Shown: positions 1 to 5,183 of the stretch, one piece after another | How positions within the stretch are numbered: position 1 is the stretch's first letter | Layout of the letters: each line of letters starts with the position of its first letter | From: Pseudomonadota bacterium | GTDB taxonomy: Bacteria; Pseudomonadota; Alphaproteobacteria; Elsterales; Elsteraceae | Assembly: GCA_016195115.1 (NCBI GenBank) | Contig: JACQAI010000486.1 | Coordinates: 1-5,183, forward strand | Reading direction: 5' to 3' | DNA length: 5,183 nucleotides | Made by a program: the position numbers and the translations under genes | The notes under the pieces: generated by a model | Database searches by the model: none | The model's input: the letters and a program-made list of their open reading frames with translations, nothing else | What the model was told of the DNA's origin: nothing

Positions 1-497
1 ATCGCGATCGCGATGATGGTGTTCTGCAGCGACGGCCCGAGCGACGCCGCCATGACGAGCGCGAGCACCAGCAAGGGCAGCGCCTGGAGCATGTCGATGA
101 CGCGCTGGGTCGCGAGATCGACCCAGCCGCCGAGATAGCCCGACATCAAGCCGATGGCGATGCCGAAGGTGCCGCCGAGCACGGTGGCACCGATGCCGAC
201 CGCGAGCGAGATCCGCGCGCCGTAGATGATCCGGCTGTAGACGTCGCGGCCCATGAAGTCCGCGCCCAGCCAATGCGCGGTGCTGGGCCGCGCCAGCGAG
301 ATCGCGGCGTTGGTCGAGAGCGGGCTGTAGGCCGTGATGAGATCGGCGAACAGGGCCGACAGCACGAACAGCGCCATCAGCACCCCGCCGATCGCGCCCA
401 ACGGGTAGCGCCGCGCGAAGAAGCGGAGCTGACCCCAGCCGCCGCGCACCGAGGCTCCGGCCTTGACGAGTTCGCTGTCGACGTCGACGGCGGCCAT
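1..497 (-). CDS. DppC/OppC-like ABC transporter permease, N-terminal part (3' end beyond the window)
   Basis: This is the second inner-membrane permease subunit of a peptide/nickel-type ABC importer. I translated it by hand from an ATG at 497-495; about 165 residues are visible and the frame runs open to the left edge. Residues about 35-55 form the first membrane span. Residues about 75-99 (HWLGADFMGRDVYSRIIYGA, then RISL) are the hallmark of OppC/DppC proteins, which typically read HxLGTDxxGRDVxSRxxYGAR. Further spans lie at about 97-120 and 138-155. The family is usually 280-300 residues, so the half carrying the EAA loop that contacts the ATPase is missing here. The start lies 10 bp after the stop of the DppB-like gene, and its Shine-Dalgarno sequence overlaps that stop, which suggests translational coupling. 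The family call is firm. The transported ligand is unknown. Confidence 0.93.
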   Translation of the reverse strand, partial: MAAVDVDSELVKAGASVRGGWGQLRFFARRYPLGAIGGVLMALFVLSALFADLITAYSPLSTNAAISLARPSTAHWLGADFMGRDVYSRIIYGARISLAVGIGATVLGGTFGIAIGLMSGYLGGWVDLATQRVIDMLQALPLLVLALVMAASLGPSLQNTIIAIA

Positions 498-503
498 GCT
501 CTA

Positions 504-509
504 TCCCCT
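504..509 (-). promoter_or_regulatory. Ribosome binding site of the DppC-like gene, overlapping the upstream stop
   Basis: On the minus strand AGGGGA lies 6 nt before the ATG at 497-495. Its first two bases are part of the TAG stop codon (510-508) of the preceding permease. Ribosomes finishing the DppB-like gene would therefore sit on the start site of the next one. This supports the ATG start and is typical of coupled membrane subunits made in equal amounts. Confidence 0.7.
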
Positions 510-1455
510 AGTCGGAGTAGCGGATGCGCGGATCGAGCGCCGCGTACGTCATGTCGACGATGAAATTGACCGTGACGACGATCACGGCAATGAACATCAC
601 CAGGTTCTGGACGATCGGATAGTCGCGCCAGCGAATCGCTTCGACCAGATACCGCGCGACGCCCGGGATGTTGAACACCGTCTCGGTGACGATCAAGCCG
701 CCCATCAGGAACGCGGCCTCGATGCCGATCACGGTGACGATCGGCAGGACCGCGTTGCGCAACGCGTGATGGAAGTTGACGGTGGTCTCCGACGCGCCCT
801 TGGAGCGCGCGGTGCGGATGTAGTCCTGGCGCATGACCTCGAGCATCGAGGAGCGGGTCAGCCGCATCAGCAGCGCCGAGCTGCGGAAGCCGACCGCCGC
901 CGCCGGGACGCTGAACAGCAGCAGCTCGTCCCACCACGTCTGGGGCGGCTCGGTGTAGATCGGGATGGCGCCGAAGTAGGCGACGAACGCCATCAGGATC
1001 AGGAGCCCGAGCCAGAACGACGGCATCGACAGGCCGCTCAGGCTGAGCACGCGCAGCAGATAGTCGAGCCCGGTGTTCTGCCGCACCGCGCTGATCACGC
1101 CCAAGGGCACGCCGAGCAGCACCGAGAAGCCGAGCGCCAAGGCCGCCAGCTTGGCGGTCGTCGGGATGCGCGGCGCGATCTCGGCGATCGCCGGCCGCTC
1201 CGACACGTAGGAGTAGCCGAGATCGCCCTGGAGCAGGCCGCCGATCCATGACGCGTACTGCACCGGGATCGGGCGATCGAGCCCGAACGCCTGCTCGAGC
1301 TCGCGCTTCTCGGCCTCGTTGATCATGCCGGCAGCGTCGAACAGGATGTCGGCGATGTTGCCGGGCACCACGCGCAGCAACACGAAGATGATCACCGAGA
1401 TCCCGAACAAGGTCAGGACCATGAGACCGAAGCGCCTGATCAGATAGGACGTCAC
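508..1455 (-). CDS. DppB/OppB-like ABC transporter permease
   Basis: First inner-membrane permease subunit of a peptide/nickel-type ABC importer, 315 residues, a normal length for the family (about 305-340). It opens with MTSYLIRRFGLMVLTLFGIS, the usual DppB N-terminus. Membrane spans are visible at about 9-29, 100-122, 135-163, 178-197, 237-258 and 284-305. The EAA loop, the docking site for the ATPase, is at about 212-241 (YIRTARSKGAS, then HHALRNAVLPIVT). The protein ends DPRIRYSD, again typical. The frame stays open a further 106 codons upstream, into the binding-protein gene. The GTG at 1455-1453 is chosen because homology begins there and GAGGGGAG sits 7 nt before it. It follows the binding-protein stop by 40 bp and precedes the DppC-like gene by 10 bp. 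The ligand cannot be inferred from this subunit. Confidence 0.96.
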   Translation of the reverse strand: MTSYLIRRFGLMVLTLFGISVIIFVLLRVVPGNIADILFDAAGMINEAEKRELEQAFGLDRPIPVQYASWIGGLLQGDLGYSYVSERPAIAEIAPRIPTTAKLAALALGFSVLLGVPLGVISAVRQNTGLDYLLRVLSLSGLSMPSFWLGLLILMAFVAYFGAIPIYTEPPQTWWDELLLFSVPAAAVGFRSSALLMRLTRSSMLEVMRQDYIRTARSKGASETTVNFHHALRNAVLPIVTVIGIEAAFLMGGLIVTETVFNIPGVARYLVEAIRWRDYPIVQNLVMFIAVIVVTVNFIVDMTYAALDPRIRYSD

Positions 1456-1462
1456 GCTCCCG

Positions 1463-1470
1463 CTCCCCTC
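1463..1470 (-). promoter_or_regulatory. Ribosome binding site deciding the GTG start of the DppB-like gene
   Basis: On the minus strand GAGGGGAG lies 7 nt before the GTG at 1455-1453. It sits in the 40-bp gap (1456-1495) after the binding-protein stop and rules out the longer open frame that runs back into that gene. I saw no convincing hairpin or terminator in the gap, so read-through from the binding-protein gene is expected. Confidence 0.7.
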
Positions 1471-1495
1471 GCCCAGGCTACGCCGGCCGTTAAGG

Positions 1496-3091
1496 CTACC
1501 GGTCGAGCCAGGCGTCCTCGAAACGCCAGCCGTTGTACGAGCTGTTGACCATGAGGGTGACACCTTTGACCTGCGGCTGCCAGCAGGTTGCCGCCCGGCC
1601 GTGGAGAATGATCGGACGCGCGACGTCGTCCTGGAGCTTTTTGTCGATCTCCCAGACCAGCTTCTTGCGCTTCTCGAGATCGGTCTCCATCGACTGCTTG
1701 TCGAACAGGACCTCGAGCTCCTTGTTGCAGTAGCGCGTATAATTGCGCTCCGATCCGCAGGCGTAGTTCTCATAGAATGACTGGTCGGGGTCGTCGACGG
1801 CGTTGCCGGTCAGGTTGAGGCCGATCGCGTAGTCCTTGCGCGCGACCTTCGAGAACCAGTTGGCGGTCTCGACGACCTCGAGCTCGGCGTCGATGTAGAT
1901 CTCCTTGAGCTGGTCGATCAGGATCACGGCGGGATCGCGGTAGGTCGGGATGTTGCGCGTCGAGATCTTCAGGGCGAGCCGCTTGTTCGGTCCGTAGCCG
2001 GCCTTCTCCATCAGCTTGCGCGCCTCGGCCCGGCTGGCCGCCAGATCGTCGCCATAGCCGGGGATCGTCTTCAGCATCTCGGGCGGCATGCCCCACACCC
2101 CCTCGGGCTGTGGCTGCATGGTGCCGCCGGCGTCGGCCTTGCCCTCCGAGAGAATGTCGATGAAGGACTTGCGGTCGAGCGCAAGCGCGGTCGCGCGGCG
2201 GACATCGGGGTTGTCGAGGGGCGGCGACTCGCGGTTGACGATCAGGTTGATGCTGATGTTGGTCGGCACCAGCTTGCATACCGCCTGCGGTGCCTGGGAC
2301 ACGATGTCCTTGAGCAGCGGCACCGTCACCTCGGTCGGGAAGGTCATGTCGAACTTGCCGGCGACGAAGGCCAGGATCGCGGTCGAGCGGTTGGGGATGA
2401 TGGTGAACTCGATGGCGTCGAGATAAGGCCGATCCTTCTTCCAATAGTCCGGATTGCGCACGATCTTGATCGACTCGTTCTGCTTGAACTCGACGAACTT
2501 GAACGGCCCGGTGCCGATCGGATGCGTACGCATCTGCGCCGGACCGACGTGGCACGGATAGACCGGCGTATAGCCCGAGGCGAGCAGCGCGAGCAGCGAC
2601 GGCTGCGGCCGTTTCAGCGCGAAGGTCGCCTCGAAATCGCCATTGGCCGTCACGTCGGTGACGTTCTCGTACCAGCTCTGGCGCGGATTCTTGCGAAATT
2701 TTTGACTCGCGTTTCCCATCAGCAAGTCCCACGTGCACTTCACGTCCTTTGCCGTGAAGGGCTTGCCGTCGTGCCACTTGACGCCCTCGCGCAGCTTGAA
2801 GGTGAGCTTCAGGTTGTCGGGGCTCCACGACCAGGCGGTCGCAAGATCGGGCACGATCGTGCTCATGCTGTTCTGCGCCACATCCTGCTTGTAGAGGACC
2901 AGGTTGTTGAATACCGGCATCATCGGGATGCTGGTCGAGAACGTCGCCTCCTCGTGGATCGACGCGCTCGGCGGGCTGTCGCGGTGATAGATCTTGAGCA
3001 CGCCGCCGCGATGCGCGTCGGCCGCCGCCGCGCTTGCCGCGATGCCGACCACCAGGCCCGCCGCCGTCAACGCTGAAAATGCCCGGATCAA
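1496..3091 (-). CDS. Periplasmic solute-binding protein of the peptide/nickel ABC family (SBP family 5)
   Basis: Ligand-capturing component of the importer, 531 residues. Residues 1-24 are a Sec signal peptide: R3, a hydrophobic stretch, then an alanine-rich end with likely cleavage near A24/D25. There is no lipobox cysteine, so a soluble periplasmic protein is expected. The mature part matches SBP_bac_5. It has LTFKLREGVKWHDGKPFTAKDV at about 96-117 and IGTGPFKFVEF at 192-202. NPDYWKKDRPYLDAIEF follows at 213-229 and NPDVRRATALALDR at 294-307. The C-terminal lobe carries DDPDQSFYENYACGSERNYT near 433-452. The start is TTG at 3091-3089, supported by GGGAGGA 6 nt upstream and by the intact signal peptide. 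Six cysteines remain in the mature protein; C445 and C455 are close enough for a disulfide. Neighbouring enzymes suggest a carboxylated or acylated small molecule rather than a peptide, but that is inference. Confidence 0.96.
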   Translation of the reverse strand: MIRAFSALTAAGLVVGIAASAAAADAHRGGVLKIYHRDSPPSASIHEEATFSTSIPMMPVFNNLVLYKQDVAQNSMSTIVPDLATAWSWSPDNLKLTFKLREGVKWHDGKPFTAKDVKCTWDLLMGNASQKFRKNPRQSWYENVTDVTANGDFEATFALKRPQPSLLALLASGYTPVYPCHVGPAQMRTHPIGTGPFKFVEFKQNESIKIVRNPDYWKKDRPYLDAIEFTIIPNRSTAILAFVAGKFDMTFPTEVTVPLLKDIVSQAPQAVCKLVPTNISINLIVNRESPPLDNPDVRRATALALDRKSFIDILSEGKADAGGTMQPQPEGVWGMPPEMLKTIPGYGDDLAASRAEARKLMEKAGYGPNKRLALKISTRNIPTYRDPAVILIDQLKEIYIDAELEVVETANWFSKVARKDYAIGLNLTGNAVDDPDQSFYENYACGSERNYTRYCNKELEVLFDKQSMETDLEKRKKLVWEIDKKLQDDVARPIILHGRAATCWQPQVKGVTLMVNSSYNGWRFEDAWLDR

Positions 3092-3097
3092 GACGCG

Positions 3098-3104
3098 TCC
3101 TCCC
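3098..3104 (-). promoter_or_regulatory. Strong ribosome binding site supporting a TTG start
   Basis: On the minus strand GGGAGGA, a near-ideal Shine-Dalgarno sequence, lies 6 nt before TTG at 3091-3089. No ATG or GTG gives a full signal peptide, so this site decides the start. A strong site with a weak start codon may balance output of a normally abundant binding protein. Confidence 0.75.
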
Positions 3105-3197
3105 TGAGTTTTCGCCCGTCGCGCAATGCGGCCGCGGGCCGAGCGGGCGGCAGGTTAGCAACAGGTCCCCGCGGCGCCTAGCCGCCGGACGCGCGGC

Positions 3198-4499
3198 CTA
3201 GCGCCGCGCCGGGACCGCCGCCTGCTGCACGCCGGCGAATGGCCGCGTCACGCCGAGCGGGCGGCCGTCGGCCGGCAGCAGATCGGACAACAGGCCGCAG
3301 TCGGGCACGATCACGTCGCCATCCTTGATCACCAGGCGCGGCACCCAGCGCGCCGTCACGGCGATGCGCTCGCCCTCGGAGTCGCGGAACGTCCAATCGC
3401 CGTCGACGCGCTCGAGCACCGTGAGGTCGGCGGGATTGCCCGGCGTCAGCGCGCCGATCGTCGCGTCGCCGAGGAAGCGCGCCGGCGCCGCGGTGACCCG
3501 CGCGATGACGTCGCCCAGCGACATGCCGAGCGCCAGCAGCTTGTTGACCGCGCCGGCCAGGCTGTAATCGAGGATCGAAAGGTCGTGATAGCTGTTGAAG
3601 TCTCCATGTACATCAGAGCCAATTGTGTCGGGATAGATGCCGGCGTCCATCATCATGCGCGCGATGCGGAACGACAGGTTGACGCCGTGGCCGAGGTCGA
3701 ACAGCACGCCCTGGTCGCGCGCCGCGCGCACCACGTCGGGCACCCGGTTGCCGCGGCCGACCACGCCGTCGGGCATGGAGCTGTAGACGTGCGCCAGCAT
3801 GTCGCCCGGCTTGAGGTGCGGCAGCACCTTGGGCAGCACCGCCTCGGGCGACGGGCGGTGCGTCTCGTCGACCGGGAACAGCTCGCCGGTGTGGACATAG
3901 AGCGGCAGCCCGGCGCGCTTGCCGGCCTCGACCGCCTTGAGGAACACGGCGAGGTCCCAGTGCGACAGCGCGCCCGACTCGCCGTGACACTTGAAGCCGC
4001 GGACGACGCGCGGATGCGCCGCGGCGAGGCCGACCAGCTCGTCGACCCGGACCATGCCGGGATTGTGCAGCGCCTCGCCCTCCATGCCGCCCTTGAGCGC
4101 GCCGGCGACGTTGATCGACACGAAGGCGCGCACGTCGGTGCGCGCCGGATCGACGATGAAGGCCTTGAAGCCGCCGAACGTCCACGCCCCCGTGCTGCCC
4201 TGATCGACGATCGTGGTGGCGCCGGAATGCACGCCGGCGGCGTCGGCCGCGACGCCGAAGTTGGTCACCCACTCGTAGACGTGGACGTGGACGTCGACGA
4301 AGCCCGGCGTCACCACCGCGCCGCCGAGGTCGAGCGCGCCGCGATGCGGCTGGCGGATCAGATCGGGGGCGACCGCGGCGATCCGCCCGGCGCGGATGCC
4401 GACGTCCAACCGGCCATCGATGTTGTTGGCCGGATCGATGACCCGGCAGTTGGTCAACACGCGATCGAGGGGCGCGGTCGGACTCGTCGAAGCATCCAT
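3198..4499 (-). CDS. Amidohydrolase/deacetylase family metallohydrolase (COG3964, EF_0837/Atu3266-like)
   Basis: Cytoplasmic zinc-type hydrolase of the amidohydrolase superfamily, 433 residues from the ATG at 4499-4497. A GTG directly before it would add one residue but is only 3 nt from the AAGGGGA site, against 6 nt for the ATG. The full ligand set of a binuclear TIM-barrel enzyme is visible: H71 and H73 (PGFVDVHVHVY), the bridging lysine K170 (RGFKCHGESGA), H203 (LYVHTGE), H237 (LAHVY) and D296 (TIGSDVHG). An N-terminal beta-sandwich segment (about 12-65) and the closing GALTPGNPADLTVL segment (about 349-362) complete the fold. Such proteins are often mislabelled dihydroorotase. Characterised COG3964 members hydrolyse acetyl-(R)-mandelate-type esters, and their natural substrates are mostly unknown. 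The last 30 or so residues look like a poorly conserved tail. It lies between the MmgE/PrpD and transporter genes, suggesting that it processes the imported solute. Family sure, substrate unknown. Confidence 0.94.
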   Translation of the reverse strand: MDASTSPTAPLDRVLTNCRVIDPANNIDGRLDVGIRAGRIAAVAPDLIRQPHRGALDLGGAVVTPGFVDVHVHVYEWVTNFGVAADAAGVHSGATTIVDQGSTGAWTFGGFKAFIVDPARTDVRAFVSINVAGALKGGMEGEALHNPGMVRVDELVGLAAAHPRVVRGFKCHGESGALSHWDLAVFLKAVEAGKRAGLPLYVHTGELFPVDETHRPSPEAVLPKVLPHLKPGDMLAHVYSSMPDGVVGRGNRVPDVVRAARDQGVLFDLGHGVNLSFRIARMMMDAGIYPDTIGSDVHGDFNSYHDLSILDYSLAGAVNKLLALGMSLGDVIARVTAAPARFLGDATIGALTPGNPADLTVLERVDGDWTFRDSEGERIAVTARWVPRLVIKDGDVIVPDCGLLSDLLPADGRPLGVTRPFAGVQQAAVPARR

Positions 4500-4505
4500 C
4501 ACACT

Positions 4506-4512
4506 TCCCCTT
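4506..4512 (-). promoter_or_regulatory. Ribosome binding site deciding between GTG and ATG starts of the amidohydrolase
   Basis: On the minus strand AAGGGGA lies 6 nt before ATG (4499-4497) and only 3 nt before the adjacent in-frame GTG (4502-4500). The spacing favours the ATG; the choice changes the protein by one residue. Confidence 0.65.
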
Positions 4513-4531
4513 CAGCTCGCGCCATCATAAA

Positions 4532-4558
4532 CCCCTCTCCCGCGATGCGGGAGAGGGG
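4532..4558. repeat. Perfect 12-bp inverted repeat with a 3-base loop, REP-like or terminator-like hairpin
   Basis: Bases 4532-4543 (CCCCTCTCCCGC) are exactly complementary to 4547-4558 (GCGGGAGAGGGG), with GAT as the loop. The hairpin begins 6 bp beyond the MmgE/PrpD stop and ends 32 bp before the amidohydrolase start. On the minus strand it is followed by TTTAT, only a short T tract, so it would be a weak intrinsic terminator at best. Sequences of this CCCTCTCCCGC...GCGGGAGAGGG type are, from general knowledge, common as dispersed palindromes between genes of GC-rich proteobacteria. It could stabilise the upstream mRNA end, lower expression of downstream genes, or simply be a repeat copy. 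The inverted repeat is certain; its role is not. Confidence 0.85.
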
Positions 4559-4564
4559 GGGTGC

Positions 4565-5183
4565 TCACGGCACGACCAGCCGCATCAGCGCCGCGGCGTC
4601 GGGCTGGCGGTCGATCGCCCACACGGTCTCGATCAGGCGCGCGGTGTCGCACCACGGCGCGACCGCCTCGGTGACATCGCGCAGCTTGGCCTCGAGATCG
4701 CGGTCGCTGAGCGGGCGCGCGACAGAGCCGCGCCAGGCGTCGACGCGCTCGGTGAGCGTGCGGCCGTCGGTCGTGCGCACGGTCACCTCGGCGCTGTCGA
4801 CCGACCATGTGGGATCGGCCACGGCCGTGACCTTGCGGCTGAGCTCGCGCACGGCCGGCGCCTCGACGCAGTCCTGACCGTATTGCACGATGCCGGCGGC
4901 GCCGTAGAGGAAGACCACCGCGGCGGTGTGCTGCAGGCTGACCCGCGCCTGATGCGCGATCGTGACGTTCGGGCGGTCGGTGCGCTCGAGCAGCAGTGGA
5001 TGCCCCTTGACCACGACGCCCGCGATCTGGTCGGCCGTCACGCGATGCTTCGCCCGCACGGCCAGGCAGGCGTCGATCACCGGGAACAGCACGACCCCGC
5101 ACGGCGACGGCTTGTAGGTGTTGTGGCGGATCTCCCAGACCGTGCCGAGGTCGCGCACCAGCGCGCCCGGGTTCGGGGTGTCG
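4565..5183 (-). CDS. MmgE/PrpD family protein, C-terminal part (5' end beyond the window)
   Basis: Member of the family that includes 2-methylcitrate dehydratase PrpD and cis-aconitate decarboxylase, enzymes acting on small di- or tricarboxylic acids. About 205 residues are visible, ending at the TGA at 4567-4565; full proteins are usually about 450 residues, so roughly the first half is missing. The frame is open to the right edge and reads DTPNPGALVRDLGTVWEIRH there, so the GTG at 5158-5156 is an internal valine, not a start. Family marks are YKPSPCGVVLFPVIDACL at about 23-40, ARVSLQHTAAVVFLYGAAGI near the middle, and the beta-rich stretch with the RTTDGRTLTERVD segment. The usual HP before the ID pair appears as FP here. 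The visible part carries no clear substrate determinant. It is probably the first visible gene of the operon, separated from the amidohydrolase by 65 bp that hold a hairpin. Confidence 0.9.
   Translation of the reverse strand, partial: DTPNPGALVRDLGTVWEIRHNTYKPSPCGVVLFPVIDACLAVRAKHRVTADQIAGVVVKGHPLLLERTDRPNVTIAHQARVSLQHTAAVVFLYGAAGIVQYGQDCVEAPAVRELSRKVTAVADPTWSVDSAEVTVRTTDGRTLTERVDAWRGSVARPLSDRDLEAKLRDVTEAVAPWCDTARLIETVWAIDRQPDAAALMRLVVP

Noticed and set aside
1..17. Repeated ATCGCG at the left edge
   Set aside because: It encodes the hydrophobic IIAIA stretch of the DppC-like permease and is explained by coding sequence.
477..490. Palindromic GTCGAC-type repeat near the DppC-like start
   Set aside because: It encodes the Val-Asp-Val-Asp residues at positions 4-7 of the protein; its length and position do not suggest an operator.
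463..1251. A 262-codon open frame on the plus strand opposite the DppB-like permease, and a minus-strand frame at 377-1249
   Set aside because: Both have low-complexity, charged composition typical of alternate frames in GC-rich DNA, while the DppB frame has clear membrane spans and an EAA loop.
3114..3148. Possible nested hairpin in the gap before the binding-protein gene (outer GCCCG/CGGGC, inner CGGCC-GCG-GGCCG)
   Set aside because: The stems are only 5 bp each with a large asymmetric interior and are common by chance in such GC-rich sequence. There is no T tract, and no convincing -35/-10 promoter was found in 3092-3197.
1770..3161. A 463-codon minus-strand frame overlapping the binding-protein gene in another phase
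   Set aside because: It is an Arg/Gly/Asp-rich shadow with no family resemblance. It does not continue any broken gene, because the binding-protein frame is intact throughout.
4275..4299. A short GACGTG-like tandem repeat
   Set aside because: On the minus strand it encodes the VDVHVHVYE segment holding the metal-binding HxH motif, so coding constraint explains it.
3585..4877. A 430-codon open frame on the plus strand opposite the amidohydrolase and MmgE/PrpD genes
   Set aside because: It is antisense to well-supported genes, rich in Arg, Ala, Asp and His as expected of a GC-rich shadow frame, and shows no recognisable domain.
5156..5158. GTG at the right side as the start of a 197-residue protein
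   Set aside because: The frame and the family-like sequence continue upstream to the window edge, and the usual MmgE/PrpD length is more than twice this, so the codon is internal.

Overview
The window is GC-rich throughout, and codons in the real reading frames end mostly in G or C. Gene content and this base composition suggest a soil or environmental proteobacterium, most likely an alphaproteobacterium of the Bradyrhizobium/Reyranella kind. That placement is inferred from general resemblance; no rRNA or marker gene is present to settle it.

Every supportable gene lies on the minus strand, so transcription runs from the right edge to the left edge. In that order: (1) the C-terminal part of a MmgE/PrpD-family protein (4565-5183, 5' end outside the window); (2) a 62-bp gap with a perfect 12-bp hairpin; (3) a complete COG3964-type amidohydrolase/deacetylase with all expected metal ligands (3198-4499); (4) a 106-bp gap; (5) a complete periplasmic solute-binding protein of the peptide/nickel family 5 with a signal peptide and a TTG start (1496-3091); (6) a complete DppB/OppB-like permease with a GTG start (508-1455), 40 bp later; (7) the N-terminal half of a DppC/OppC-like permease (1-497), 10 bp later and cut by the left edge. 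The genes are tightly packed and each complete 5' end has a purine-rich Shine-Dalgarno sequence at 6-7 nt. The two ATPase subunits such an importer needs are not in the window and would be expected just beyond position 1.

The likely logic is an uptake-and-catabolism unit. The binding protein and the two permeases import a small solute, the amidohydrolase removes an acyl or amide group, and the MmgE/PrpD protein acts on a carboxylic acid. The ligand cannot be read from the sequence. Family 5 binding proteins in such settings often carry non-peptide ligands, and the natural substrates of most COG3964 and MmgE/PrpD enzymes are unknown. No RNA gene, transposase, CRISPR array or regulator was seen. 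The many long open frames on the plus strand are antisense shadows of GC-rich coding sequence. The least ordinary points are the combination of genes and the palindrome at 4532-4558.
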